64,000 bases of DNA from Pohlia nutans (GCA_022496805.1 CM040088.1:1302001-1366000), one strand, 5' to 3'; shown: positions 1-12,086, counted from the first letter of the stretch. Program-made: numbers and translations. Notes: generated from the letters alone by a model not told the origin.

Positions 1-372
1 TCCACATCTGAAGACGAATCCACATAGCAAGCAAGCAGCTGATTAATTACAATTCCGCCCTTACAAAAATCCACCTCGGCCTAAGCCACATTCCGATTCA
101 AATCACCACAGGCTCACCCTCGTACAAAGTAAAGTAAAGTAAAGTAAAGGTGGCGCCATTGATAGCTCAAAAGAATTGTTGTTGCAACTGGACAACTTCG
201 AGAGCTCACTGTACAAAACTCTTTCGTTCCCAAGTGGAAAAAGAAACCGACACTCGTACAACGTCCCACCACAGAACAAGAACAAGTACGCCTGAAAATC
301 TCACCTTGAACCCGGCTGGGTGGCGCGAGTGGCGGGGAATGGGCAACGCAAGCAAGCAAGCAAGCGCCGCCA

Positions 373-461
373 CTCACTCTCTCACACGCTCTCACTCACG
401 CTCTCACTCTCGCTCTCTCTCTCTCTCTCACACACTCACACACACAACACACAGTCTCCTG
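373..461. repeat. CT/CA microsatellite
   Basis: A polypyrimidine tract of CACTCT, CTCTCT and CACACA units, imperfect but continuous for about 90 bp. Such tracts are common in plant intergenic and promoter DNA. No gene can be tied to it here. Confidence 0.85.
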
Positions 462-509
462 GCATTCAAAACCAACACGCTGGGTGGCTGGCTACATGGT
501 TGGATGGCT

Positions 510-532
510 GGGTGGGTGGGTGGGTGGGTGGG
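510..532 (+). other. Putative G-quadruplex tract
   Basis: Six consecutive GGG runs are separated by single T residues (GGGT repeated). This meets the usual G3N1-7 rule for intramolecular G-quadruplexes with one-base loops, which is the most stable class. Whether it has a function is unknown. Confidence 0.7.
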
Positions 533-785
533 CAACCGTGGGCCTTGGAGGCGGAGAGGAGAGGAGATGGTGGGGTGGGAGGAAATCTACACCGACCTCA
601 ACAGATGAGTCAATGCCCCTGTCAGGGAGCATTAATGAGGGCCAGCTGGGAAACCTTAAGTCGGCTGAAGCCTAAATAAAAAATTCTACTGTGCCTAATG
701 CACTCTTAACACATACCACATGGCGCTTTGCCCAAATAATATCTACATTGTGAGTTACCATCACAAATGTGCATGTATCCTTATA

Positions 786-1986
786 GACTCATTTTTTGAG
801 GTGGCTTCTGGAGCAACTTCAGATGAGTGTAGAACATAGAGAAATTCGTGTTTTTTGATGATTTTTTTTGTGATTTCTTTTCTCTTCCTTCTTGTGGAAC
901 ATACTGTGGAGAATAGGAATTAGAATTGGCATGATGAAGCCAATTTCAGGAGACAAAGTGAGAGATATTGTTGCTCTTTTGATGAAAGGTAAGAGTACAA
1001 GAGTGGTTGCAAAGTCTTTGGGTTTCTCACAGAGTACGGTGAATAGAGTGAGGAAGAAACATTGTAGTAACTTAGAATTGCCAAAACGAGGTGTTCCAAA
1101 GATTCTTACCGCTTTAGAGAGACGACGTGCAGTGCGTTTGGTCACGGTTGGAGGGCTGGAAACGGCAGTACATGCAGCAAAAGTGTTGAGAGAGGGTAGA
1201 GAAGTGGGATTCTGTGATAACACTTTGCGGTCTGCTTTGAGAGATGCTGGATTGAGTGCTTGTGAGAAGATTCCTAAGCCTTGTTTGTCGCAGAAAAATG
1301 TACGAGAGAGGCTACAATTTGCAAGAATTCATAAAGAGTGGACAGTAGAGGATTGGAAGAGAGTTGTATTCAGTGATGAAACGAAGATAAATTGTTTCAA
1401 TTCAGATGGGAGGACTTGGTGCTGGGTCAATGACCGAAAAAGCTTGCCTGATCGTGCGGTGAAGCAAACAGTGAAGCATGGTGGAGGGTCTTTGATGCTA
1501 TGGAGTTGTATGACAACAAGAGGTGTAGGTGATCTACAAAAGGTGGATGGGCGTTTAAATGCGAAGGACTATATTTCAATCTTGCATGGAGATTTGTACT
1601 TGAGTTTAGAGAGATTAGGATACTTGAACCTCGATAACGTCATTTTCCAGCATGATAATGCTCCTATACATAAAGCAAAGATTGTTCAGAAATGGTTCTT
1701 AGAGCAGCCATTCACTATTTTAGAGTGGCCAACTCAATCCCCAAACCTAAATCCCATAGAACATGTTTGGGCAATTCTCAAACATCGTTTAAATTCCTAT
1801 CCAACTCCTCCTGTAGGTCTTTTGCAATTACGGGAGCGTGTGGAGGAGACTTATAAGACAATCACTACAGAGCAATGTGAGAGATTGTATGCTAGCATGC
1901 CAGATCGAATTGCAGCTATTTTGGCTGCTCGTGGAAAGTGGACAAGATTTTGACCACTCTGTATATAACGCCTCAAAAAATGCGTT
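786..1986 (+). mobile_element. Tc1-like (DD34E) transposon, apparently complete
   Basis: A 1.2-kb element has short terminal inverted repeats. The left end (786-801) and the reverse complement of the right end (1971-1986) match at 14 of 16 positions, sharing CATTTTTTGAGG. Each end is bordered outside by TA (784-785 and 1987-1988), the target duplication expected of Tc1/mariner elements. The interior is almost entirely one open transposase frame without stops, so the copy looks young or recently active. Most plant mariner-like elements are of the DD39D type, so a DD34E Tc1 type is less usual. The exact ends are inferred from the TA plus repeat match. Confidence 0.75.
892..1953 (+). CDS. Tc1-like transposase
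   Basis: The frame encodes 353 residues, close to the roughly 340 usual for Tc1 transposases. The N-terminal third carries a helix-turn-helix (LGFSQSTVNRVRKKH) and a second Transposase_Tc1-type DNA-binding region. The catalytic core shows all three acidic residues: the Asp of FSDETKI, the Asp of FQHDNAP and the Glu of PNLNPIEHVW. The last two are 34 residues apart, giving DD34E. A TVKHGGGSLMLW block typical of the family is present. The first ATG is at 892; the in-frame ATGs at 931 and 934 fit the usual Tc1 N-terminus better and may be the real start. It would cut and paste the element at TA sites. No frameshift or stop is seen. Confidence 0.92.
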   Translation: MWNILWRIGIRIGMMKPISGDKVRDIVALLMKGKSTRVVAKSLGFSQSTVNRVRKKHCSNLELPKRGVPKILTALERRRAVRLVTVGGLETAVHAAKVLREGREVGFCDNTLRSALRDAGLSACEKIPKPCLSQKNVRERLQFARIHKEWTVEDWKRVVFSDETKINCFNSDGRTWCWVNDRKSLPDRAVKQTVKHGGGSLMLWSCMTTRGVGDLQKVDGRLNAKDYISILHGDLYLSLERLGYLNLDNVIFQHDNAPIHKAKIVQKWFLEQPFTILEWPTQSPNLNPIEHVWAILKHRLNSYPTPPVGLLQLRERVEETYKTITTEQCERLYASMPDRIAAILAARGKWTRF

Positions 1987-1988
1987 TA

Positions 1989-3459
1989 TGTACATAGTCA
2001 ACTTTGGCACTATGTATTTTTTTAATCTAGTGGCAATTTCTTTTCAATTTTCTTGAGGTTGTCAGTTACTTCATGCTCTCAAACTTTCATGTTCAAAATT
2101 TATTGCTTTGATTCTTCATACTCTCTACATTGTTACTTTTCTAAATCAAATACCCTCATAGACTCATTTCTTGAAGTCGCTGTATGTAACTTAGGAGAAG
2201 GCTGAGGGGCAGTGAGGGCAGTGCCGGAGTGTCTGACTGGGAAATATCTACCTTTAGAGCAGATATGGGAAGCCGGATTGGCGCCACACACGCGTGATGA
2301 ATTGCAAGCAATGAAAGCAGGCGTCAGTGGAGCAAGGCGAGTCAACGAAGTTACACGTCAGAACGGTGACGAAAATGCACCCTAGTACCGCGTCCGTTCC
2401 GCGGTCTTGGCCTATCGCCGCGTCCTGAGAGCACTCAGCGATGGATGGCTTCTTCCGTCGCGTATCAATGGAATCGCAGCCAGCACAGATGGCAAACCGC
2501 AAGGTAGTGGAAGGTACCGGTAGCGATGATTAATATTATTGCGTCCTTCACCTGCACTGCACTGCCGATTTTGGTTTCATCATCTTCAATTTTTTTTGAA
2601 CGTGCAAGTTGAATCTTGAATTGAGTCAGTTCTTTAGGCGTTTTCTGTGAGTTTCTTTAGGTTCGTTCTTTGTAGTAGTACCTACCTACCGTAGTGCGTT
2701 GGATTCTTTCATCGGCTAAGTTACTTGGAGGATTCGATTTCCGTGTAGGTTGTGTTTGGCCAACCCTAACCCTCACGGTGGGTTGGAGACGGAGGTTACC
2801 AGCTATCTGCTGTGGTTGTGATATTGGATTCCTCGTTTCTGCTGTAATTGGTTTTCACGTATGTCATATAGGTTGAATGGAAAGTGACCAGATGCTATCA
2901 GGACATGTTGAGCTCCGGTACAGTTTCATGCGGGCTCCAGCTTTGGCTTGCGCCATCTAGTTTCTTGGTACCACAAACCTAATATTTTGCAGTTTCACTT
3001 TGAGCTGTTTTGTGACTGGATTGTGGTCATATCGGAGGCCTCGGTGGGTGAGTTTCCTTGAAGTACCTATTGGATCCTCTGTTCATTAGGGGTTGTTTTA
3101 CTATGAATGTTATTATTTGTGTTTGTCTTGAGAGTTTGCCTGATTGAGGTTTCTAGGGTTCAGTGTAGGGTTTTCGAATTGCGATGTTTCTGTTGCCCTC
3201 CGTCTTTCACTTTCACCACCTTTTGCTTACATTTCATTTCATGGGGACGCGCAGGGCACAAAATGTTGCTGCGGTGGTATTTTTGAGAGAATGGAAGCGG
3301 AGCGAGCTTGCGATCGAGTTTTTTTAATGAGCATGTGATAATCAGATGAGATCGTCGGTTTTGTATTAATTCCGTGTTTAGATTCACTCGGAAGTCACAG
3401 GCATCAGGTAGTGTAGTGTAGGTAGGGTAGGGGTAAAAAAAAAAATTCGATCGGGTGGG
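1989..3459. other. Upstream region of the AP-3 delta gene
   Basis: About 1.5 kb without a recognisable coding region. It probably contains the promoter and 5' leader of the adaptin gene that starts at 3460. A short A-tract (about 3436-3446) lies just before the start codon. A 24-base direct partial copy of the Tc1 left end lies at about 2153-2180. No core promoter element can be assigned with confidence. Confidence 0.4.
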
Positions 3460-6414
3460 ATGGCGATGGCGGCGTCGGCCATGATGGAGTCCTTGTTTCA
3501 AAGGACATTGGACGATCTGGTGAAAGGCTTGCGGCTGCAAATGATAGGCGAGTCGCGATACATGGCGAAAGCGCTGGAGGAGGTGCGGAAGGAGATGAAG
3601 TCCACGGACCCCGTCATCAAGGTGGCCGCTCTGCAGAAACTGACGTACCTGCAGATGGCCTGTGGCGCCGACATGTCGTGGGCGTCGTTTCACATCGTGG
3701 AGGTGATGACCATGCCCAAATTTGCCCATAAAAAAGTGGGCTACCTCGCGGCGGCCCAGAGTTTTTACGAAGGCACGGATGTCTTGGTCCTCACTACCAA
3801 CTTGCTTCGAAAGGACATGGGCAGTAAGAACGAGTACGAGACCAGTCTGGCCATCGACTGCCTGTCGCGCATTCTGAATGCGGATCTGGCGGGTGCCCTG
3901 ACCCCGGAAGTGTTCACCTTGATGGCCAGTAGCCGCAGTTTCCTCCGTAAGAAGGCCACCCTCGTGTTATTACGCGTTTTTGTGCGGTTTCCCGATGCCA
4001 TCCGGGTCGCCTTTAAACGGCTTGTGGAGAAGATGGACGACGCTGATCCCCAGGTAGTGTGTGCTGCAGTGAGCGTTTTGTGTGAACTGACTCTGAAAGA
4101 TCCCCGGGCTTATCTTCCTCTAGCCCCCGAATTTTACCGACTCTTTGAAAAGTCCACCAACAATTGGCTCTCTATCAAGCTGGTGAAAATCTTTGGTGTG
4201 TTGACTCCGCTTGAGCCCCGCTTGGCACGCAAAATCGCGGGACCATTGTGTGATCACATGAGGAAGACGCATGCAAAATCACTGCTCTTTGAATGCATCC
4301 GCACCGTCACGCTTGGTTTGATTGAGCATGAGGGAGCTGTGAAGCTGTGTGTCGATAAACTGAGGGAAAACATGGCGCTTGGAGATCCGAATCTGAAGTA
4401 CTTGGGATTGAAAGCGCTCGCTGCTTTGATGGATGCCCATCCTTGGGCTCTGGAATCAAGTAAGGAAGTCATTATTAAGTGCTTGAACGACGGGGATTTA
4501 AGCATACAGAGAAGCGCTCTCGTTCTTATTATGGGAATGGTTTCTGAAAGCAATGTGGAGGAAACAGTGCAGGTAAGAATCACTCAAATTATTGGAGGTT
4601 TTCTTTTAGAACACGGAATACACTGTGCATCACTTATGGGGTTGTTCTGCGCTATCGACCAGTGTTTTTACGCTGATAGTTATAGAGTATAGAGTTATCT
4701 TGGCAGTTCGAGGGGTGTGGCCAGCTGGGCTGCGTGCACTAATACAAATACGGACATGCCTTTGCAGGTTTTACTTCGCTATGCACAGTCAGCAGACGCA
4801 GGCTTTTGCAACGAACTGGTGTCGTCCATACTTCAGACATGTAGCCGGGTTCGGTACGAGCTATTGTCTGATTTTGGCTGGTATGTATCAGTATTGGCGG
4901 ACATCGCTCGCATCCCCCACAGTGAACACGGAGATGAAGTAGGCCGCCAGCTCGTGGACATTGCACTGCGGGTCGAGTCTGTGCGGAGTGATGTGGTGAG
5001 AGTCTCACGGGGGCTCCTGGTCGACCCCACCCTCCTCGGGAGACCTGCATTGCGAGGTGTGCTTTGTGCGGCCGCCTGGATCGTTGGGGAATTCATCGAC
5101 CGAGCCCCTCTAGGACCCTATGAAATCTTGGAGGCTCTTCTCCAACCCCGCACGCGGCTTCTGCCTTTCTCTGTTCATGCGGTCTATCTTCAAGGGGTCT
5201 TGAAGGTTTTTGTCTCCTATGCCAGCAGCAAATCTCTTGGAAAGTCCTCAGTTCCTGAGCACGAGGAGTCTGGTGAGGGAGGGTCATTGCATGCGGCGGT
5301 GGAACTGATCCAAGCGAATGTGGCTCCTTTGGTGAGTAGTGTGGACATGGAAGTGCAGGAGAGGGCATGTAATGTACTGGGCTTGGTTCAACCGTTTGAG
5401 GATCCCCACAATGCCGGCAGAATGAAGGAAGGTTTTGAAACATTAACTGCCCTGAGCGAGGTGTTGTCATTAGAACTGCGACCTGTTTCTGTGCATGCAC
5501 AGGGGCGAGTTTCCTTGCCTCACGGCCTTGTAATTGAAGAGAATCTGGATGCTCTAGGTCCTGTTGACAGCAGTGATGACGTGCTCCTGCACACTGGAGA
5601 GGCAAGACCTAGCACCACTTACCGAGAATGGGAAGCTGAGTTCAACTTCCAACCGCCAAGTAAAGAAAACTCTTCTGCTGTGGATTCAAGTGCTGCGTTG
5701 TTACAGCAGCATCGTCATAGACATGAGAGCTTTTATTTGCCAAGTGATGCACCCTCCGTGGATTATCCGCCCCCTGCTGCAACCCCAGAAGCTGCGTCAC
5801 ATGTACCATCGGATTCCTCTATTTTCAATGAGAGTTCCCTGTTGCGGGCTAAGCCCCGACAAGGGAAGGCACGCAGGCCAGTAGTTGTTGCATTGGACGA
5901 TGAAGATGATTTACCTGGTGTTTCCTCGCCTGTGAGCAAAAAAGGTTTGAAGGACGAGTTGGTGTTTAGTGCAATACGAGATGCGCTCTCGGCAGATGGT
6001 AACAAGGGTCACAGTGCAGCTGACGCTGTAGAGAGTCCTCTTGGTGCATCCTCTTCACGGAAGTCTCGGCATAGCCATCGTTCTGCGAAGACCAGAGAGA
6101 AGACCAGTCCCAGGGAGGTTACTGAAGTCGGAACAGATGATCTGGGTAACGCCGCTTCCAGGCAAACAGCAGATGTTGGTCATAAGGAGCACAGGAGGAG
6201 CAGACATAGACCCTCAAAGCACGAAATACTTGTTTTACCGAATAAAGACGGGTCTAGTAGTGAGAACGACAAGGAAGGTACATTCCAACTCAGCGAAAAG
6301 TCACACAGAAAGAAACACCAACATCGATCTTCTCATCGCCACAACCGACGTCAGGGGAAAAGCCCTGTTTCCACTCCCCAGAATTCAGGCCCGATTCCTG
6401 ATTTTCTCCTCTAG
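3460..6414 (+). CDS. AP3D: AP-3 complex subunit delta (two exons)
   Basis: Exon 1 is 3460-4572 and exon 2 is 4768-6414, joined across a 195-bp GT-AG intron. The splice is in phase 0 (GTGCAG/GTAAGA donor, TTTGCAG acceptor). The product is 919 residues, similar to plant AP-3 delta. Residues 1 to about 590 form the adaptin N-terminal armadillo/HEAT solenoid (SLFQRTLDDLVKGLR, NEYETSLAIDCLSRI, LAPEFYRL, DPNLKYLGLKALAAL, YELLSDFGWYVSVLADIAR). The rest is an acidic then His/Arg/Lys-rich hinge ending in PDFLL. AP-3 is a coat adaptor sorting cargo from Golgi/endosomal membranes to the vacuole; delta is one of its two large subunits. The start follows an A-rich leader, and no upstream in-frame start is better. 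The identification is firm; the hinge is poorly conserved, as in other species. Confidence 0.95.
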
Positions 6415-9400
6415 ACAGTTGTTGTTGGCCTTTGGTAAAGTCCTCCAGCTCTTGTAAATGCGGATCCTTTGTGCGGCCCATACTCTTGAACCAGGTTTCT
6501 CGAAGGGCTTGCCAGGCACTGTCGAGTATATCTGGTATTGACATGGACATGAAAATATCAGAGTTGAGTTGAACTGTAGCAGACTGCCTTTTCTTTTGTT
6601 GCAAAGTAGCCTCCGTCAGAAATTCAAGGGACGCTTGTGCCGAGGCAAGCATCCAAAGTTCCTCAATGGCAACAGGCTAGAGGAGTTTCTTCATCGAGCA
6701 ATGCTGTGTGCTTCGCCTTTAAAAGTACCGGTATGATACAGCACTCACCCTTTGATATAATAGTATTCAAGCACCTCTGGGTCTGTCTTCTTCTTGTTAT
6801 GACCCACAAATGCAGTTGCTGCTTAGATTATATACGATGTCAGCGGGGTCCTACTTACTGTCTGTCTTTTTAGGGTGTCAATACCTCAACATAGTTCTAG
6901 TATTTTCTTTTCTCTTCTTTATTTGGTTCCATCTTTTTGCAGATTTGTCTTCCATTGGCAATTAGGTGATCATAAATGAATGACGACGTCTCCTCCTTTA
7001 CAGGTTCTAGGAGACAGGACCAAATCCGAGGGGCGCTGTATCAGGATGTGATAATGATGGGAACTATCATAACGTTGCTGTATAGCAGTGTGGGTTCACG
7101 CCTAGGTAAAATTGATCCTCTCTTTGTCTCTTCTTGCTCAGCATTCATACCAGATATTAGAATTTTGCGCAAGTTGCCTTCGATGTGCGTAGTTGTGCTA
7201 CTTGCTAAAGCGACCAGTGATTATTATATTAATAAAGTGGTTCTCAACCCAGGGACGCTGGAATTCTTTGCAAGGAAAACGGGTGTTTATGCTAGCCCAT
7301 TGGAATGTATGACTTTCTCGAGAAGTGTTTTCAGAATGCAGAATGGATACCTTATTGCTGTTAAAACTCAGATCCAGCTCATAAATTCATCTTATGCTGC
7401 AGCAGCACATGAATATGTATTGTTGTCAAGACAATGCTTGTTTGCTCGCACTTCCTAGACCTCGTCCATTTGTAAATCTAGCGAGATTAGACGATGCTCA
7501 ACTGATCCTTCTTCTCGCAATATTTCTTCTCAAAAGGTTGATCAGATTTGTGCTCTCCTTTTGCCACATCATTTCATCAAAACAAGTTGGTTACAACCAG
7601 TGTGGACTGGCATGGCATCTTTCCATGGTGAAATCTTGGACAATTGTTCATTCTAAATACCCTACGCCATGGTCAGAGTCGTTAAAAAATAATTCAGGAA
7701 ATAATTTAAAACGGCATTTATTGAAATTTTCAGAAATTAGAAGTTAGTATTATTGAATAGTGTAGAAAATATTAATGAAAATAATTGAAATTCATAAAAA
7801 TTCTAGGTTTTTGCAAACAACCTACCCAAGTACAAATTACAACACTTACCATCAAAAAATCATCACAAATTGCAAAAGGAGAATGAAATCAAGAAATTGC
7901 AAGAAGTCATGGGAAAATATTAGACATCTCAAGAAATAGAATTTGAAGAAAATGTTATTTCATTTAATGAATGAAAAATAACCCTAAAAATAAATCATTT
8001 CGTATGAGACTTCACGAACCTGACTTGATGGTACGTTAATACAACATTTGAAATGTTACGACCATGGTAAAATGATTGTGCACCCAATATTGTCCCAATC
8101 CAAAAATTGGTTGAGACTAGATTCTTGCTTTGGGTTTCCATTCCCGTCCAATCCAAACTTCCTCTCGAGAGGACGTCACTTTGGTCAAAAAGTGTTGCCA
8201 TGAAAGCATTTTGGAAGGCGACGGCCTTTGGACTTTGGCCTCTAGTGTGAAGGGTCGAGAGGCCCAACTCTTGGTTTCTTGCAATCCAATGGGTGGAAAT
8301 TGACGATCTCTCGACCTTCGGCGATAGTGTGAAGCAGCCCTCAGTGCCCACCGGACAAAGGACCATTGGACTTGGAATCCATGAGATACTATTGCTCAGT
8401 GAGGTTGGGCCACCTGCCGATATCTCTAAGGCTATGTACAAAACCGTGAGGCTATAGTACTTCTCCAGTTAACACTGAGTCAAAATTATATTACAGAATC
8501 CAAATTAGTTACTAAAATAATGAAATTATTCTGGGAGACAATGTGTGCTCTTGGTCCTTTATGTGAATTAAAAGACAAGCATTTTTTCTTATTTTTGAAG
8601 GTCATTTTTACAACTTTCTTTTCATTATTTTGAAAAAAAAATTTCTGTAAATTATATAGCATACCAAAATGAAGCAAAATATGTAATTTTTTACTTTAAT
8701 TATTTAATCAAAGTAGCAATTTTTTTCATTGCTCCAAAGTAAGTTAATCAAAAGTGCTCATGAGCCCATTTTTTTGGTTTTCCATCAATTTAGATGAGGA
8801 AATGAACCCAAAAATTTAGAAATTCATAAGATCAAAACAAAGAGATATTCATTTGATACACTTTGAAAAAAATAACATTATTGAACAAAACTTCATGGAA
8901 TTATGCATCGTCGAAGTCTAATTGACTTCATGATATGAATTTTTTGATGTGTATATCTCACTTAATATTAACTATTTTAAAAAATATACAATTTGAATAG
9001 ATAGGTTGAGAGAATTTGAAGGAGGTTGATTTTTTTGTTTTTTTTTGCTAAAAACATCATTTTAAAGCTCAAAATACAATTTTTAGACCCTCAAAAGCTC
9101 ATCTAAGGCTACTTGGTACACCCACCTATTACCACCATGTTTCTAATTTCGCCCTCACAAAAGAAGGAAGTCTAGCTAACCGCTTAGAGCTAGGTTGAGG
9201 TGGTAAATCCTAATTGCATGCAAGATAGTTTCAAAGTTTCTTATCACCATCATCATTATATCTTGGAAAACTCTTTGATCACTCACGTCGAAAATAATGT
9301 GTAATTGAGAATTGGAAGTTGGATACAGTCTCATTGAATTTGTCTTGATTTTATTTTTTTGATTTGATATACAATTCAAAACAAATTGTGTCAAGTTCTC

Positions 9401-9695
9401 AGTCAAGTTGTGCAATAAAATGCCCAAAACCAAACTAGATCAAAGTTGCAGCTCTTCATTTACTCATAACTTACAAATGGTTGAGAATTAAATAACATGT
9501 TTAAGTTTTGTGGAATGCCAAGACAATTTCGTACAAAATTGTTTGGTTGTTTATTCGATTCAATGAAGATTAAAATAATATATTGAAGGTTGGAATGGAT
9601 TTTTTCCTCATTGTGAGAGGTCAAAGCAAGAATGAGAAATCTTAGGTCTATGGTGGGAGGGGCCTATGAGTGTCTCATATAGTGGTATTATCTGT
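6415..9695. other. AT-rich intergenic DNA downstream of AP-3 delta
   Basis: The first few hundred bases probably form the 3' UTR. Open frames at about 6976-7458 (plus) and 7995-8441 (minus) match no family known to me and have non-coding-like composition. From about 7750 on, the DNA is AT-rich with homopolymer tracts. A motif (TGCCCACCGGACAAAGG) at about 8345 recurs at about 40772, so part of this is dispersed repeat. Around 8230-8345 there are Harbinger-like terminal motifs (CTAGTGTGAAG), but no paired ends were found. Confidence 0.4.
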
Positions 9696-9699
9696 TTAA

Positions 9700-10150
9700 C
9701 CCCTAAAATTCCTTGACTGTATTCTCACAAAAAACCATGAAAAACGCAGCATTTGGAAGTTGCAGAAGAAATCACATGTTTTTTTTAGTTTTTTCATCAT
9801 TTAACCGTATGATCTGTTACCCAACTTGAATTTTCATGTGAGCACAAAACTTGAGAGCAAAATGACCATTAGATTGTTAGATTATAAAGATCAAAGTTGC
9901 AAAAGAAGATTTTTTGGGGTTCAATCCAGTGACAAATTTGAACTTTAGAAATTAATATCTTTTTTTTGAATGGGTTAGAAATTCATTGAATGGCAAGGCC
10001 ATGTTTTTGGAAGCTACACTAAAATTTTGGCAAGGTTATGTTTTTGGAAGCTACACTGAAATTTTCATTGAAAGTTTTAAAAGTATGAGGTCCCTGGAGG
10101 CTGCCCAAAAAGTGGAAAGACCAGAATATGGTCGCTCAGAATTTTAGGGG
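9700..10150. mobile_element. TTAA-bounded MITE, copy 1
   Basis: A 451-bp non-coding element is bounded by TTAA on both sides (9696-9699 and 10151-10154). It has perfect 12-bp terminal inverted repeats, CCCCTAAAATTC. The TTAA duplication plus CCC-starting termini is the signature of piggyBac- or Kolobok-type transposition. Related copies occur at 20709, 20855, 34931, 45930 and 51741 in this window. It has no coding capacity, so it would depend on a transposase encoded elsewhere. Confidence 0.65.
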
Positions 10151-10154
10151 TTAA

Positions 10155-10623
10155 GTTAGACTTTACTTGGACTAGATTGTTGTTCAATTCACTACAAGCA
10201 CATGAAGTTTCCTTTACTGAGTATAGCATACTGGCCGTAGTCCATGATAGAGTCGACTGACGTTGTGCATTGGAGGTCAGTACCGTGGACCGGAATCGCA
10301 GTGGCATACCTTGCCTGAAGAGAATTAGTGACGAGGTCAAATCCCAGCAGCGAATTGCAACGAAACAAAATATTCTAAGCACTAGAGAAGAGCAGAACAT
10401 GATGCTAATTGAACAAGAAAGCGATGAAGACATAACAAATCGAAGGGACAACATTCATAAAATTCATCTCGCAAAGTACTCAAGCAGAAATTATGTGAAG
10501 GGCAGATATATTACAATTAGAAGGACATATATAGATCAGTCAAGGCGACCAAAAACTAATATGTAGTCTGGAACGGCTACATCACTAGGAAAAGGGAGTC
10601 CAGCTATACAACTGTACAAACAA
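10155..10623. other. Intergenic gap without a recognised gene
   Basis: A plus-strand open frame of 98 codons (10270-10566) has ordinary amino-acid composition (rich in Arg, Asn, Glu), but I cannot match it to a family and it has no clear start or splice context. It could be a decayed fragment. The left end of the large minus-strand element should lie in or beyond this stretch, but no terminal repeat was found. Confidence 0.3.
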
Positions 10624-11421
10624 CTAGGACCTAGGCAAACTACGGGATGCGTGTACAGCATCTATAAGGGCGCTGTACTGTCGACGGTCGGGCTCGTCGC
10701 AGAGCATATGTCGCCCAATATTATCGTTCATTCGGAATGATGACAACCCTGGGCCAGGACTGCGATGGAGACGTCGAAACCATGGAAGTAGAACATCATG
10801 GAGAAAATTGTCACTCGCACCATCCCCGACGTATGACCAAGAGTCAGGGAGAATTACATACTGGGGCTCATTCATAATGTGCTTACTAGGGCTATCGTCC
10901 ACTACAATGGTGTTTGCAGACGTGAATCTGCCACCATATCTTGTGAACAACTTCACGAGATTCTTAAGGAACAAGTCCTTATCAGTGCCAGGCACTTTGA
11001 ACAAGGACACCCTGCCATGCCTATCCCTACACTTGAGGGTCTCGCACGAGTCTTGGCCAAGTACAAGGGAAGGGAGCTGGATGCCACGGAAAAGATATCG
11101 AACTACCAATTCAGTGGTAGACTTCCTCATAGAACTCCAGACGGTAACGTCAGCGATCATGCTCAGCTCCCGGAAGAACGAGAAGCAGAGGGGGCGCACG
11201 TATACTGCTTTGGGCCCCACTACAGCCGGGAGAACGGCTGAGTGCGGCGCATTGTAATCGTTAAAGGGCGTAGGCGTGGACTTGGATTTCCAATCCTCGC
11301 AGACGCAAAGGATTCCATTCAGGTCCAGCACGACATTGAGCCATTTCTTGGGCGCCCTAGGCAGTGGCGAACGAATGATCGCCTCCGAAGAACCTCCACG
11401 AGAAAGAGGAGGACCGGATTC
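10624..11421 (-). other. FCP1/NIF-type HAD phosphatase domain exon
   Basis: This last exon of the minus-strand gene carries a HAD motif I (LNVVLDLNGILC), a block like RPxxxxFFxEL...VTVWSS, and a motif IV-like TIVVDDSPSK. These mark the FCP1/NLI-interacting-factor domain, which dephosphorylates protein serines such as those of the RNA polymerase II tail. The canonical second Asp of DxDx(T/V) is Asn here (DLNG). As far as I recall, a plant group of FCP1-like proteins also has DxNG, so this may be ancestral rather than a new lesion, but activity is doubtful. The exon itself is free of stops to its TAG at 10624. Finding this domain on a transposon-like gene is unusual. Confidence 0.8.
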
Positions 11422-12069
11422 CTGGCGACAACGAGCAGACAAATGTGCAGCCAGTTATGATCCTGAACTGGCACATTTCGGACGACATCGCAAAAAAACA
11501 GTAAACGATCGAGGCGAGCACGAAGACAAGCAACCAGAAGATCCAGCCATCACTAAGAAACTAACGAAACGTACCTGAAGGCCGGAGGACTCGATTGACT
11601 TTGCACTGGCCACAGGAGTGACCGCCGAAGGTGCAGCTCCGACGACGTTTAGAGGGCGGGAGGCCGAAGTACGTGTACGCTCATCCAATTGCGCACTCTC
11701 CTTAAGTCTACTAGGTGGCACAAATGTTTGAGAGGACGGAGGGATGACAAGACAAGGGGGGACCCTAGGCAAGGGCGGACTGGGCTCCAAGGACGAACTG
11801 TCCGGAGTAGATTGTAGTAGGGGATGCACAGCAGAAGGCAATTGAACATGAGACACATTGTGGGCACGGATGGAGCCTGTGATGACAATAGATGAACAGA
11901 AATTCCGAGTGAGGATTATGTAAATTAAAATAGGGGCCAAAAATTTGAAGTACAAAAAATGTTGCTGGAATAAATGTCCTAAGTGCACTTCTCAACAAGG
12001 AGTTGAGCTTCCTAAATATTACAGCCGTCTATACAAAAATCCTACAAAGTGCAACCTATGATACAAATC

Positions 12070-12086
12070 AGCTCGAGTCGAGCTAA
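12070..12086. repeat. Palindrome motif, intron 4 of the minus-strand gene
   Basis: A single copy of the element's palindrome, in the form AGCTCGAGTCGAGCTAA, within the proposed 248-bp intron (12124-11877). Its presence here, between blocks that would otherwise look like two genes, supports reading this stretch as an intron. Confidence 0.6.

Larger units (their letters stand above)
1..783. other. Low-complexity intergenic DNA
   Basis: No gene is recognised. The stretch holds a pentanucleotide run (GTAAA repeated, about 127-149), GCAA tetranucleotides (about 348-366), a CT/CA-rich microsatellite (about 373-461) and a G-rich block. The open frames crossing it are repeat-encoded (Ser/His/Thr-rich or Gly/Trp-rich) and are not convincing proteins. 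Confidence 0.6.

Noticed and set aside
6418..6670. A minus-strand open frame overlapping the end of AP-3 delta, with protein-like composition (PDILDSAWQALRET, EELWMLASAQ) and a possible acceptor at about 6671.
   Set aside because: No family match, no partner exons seen, and its C-terminus is antisense to real coding sequence. It may be a real unknown exon but cannot be supported.
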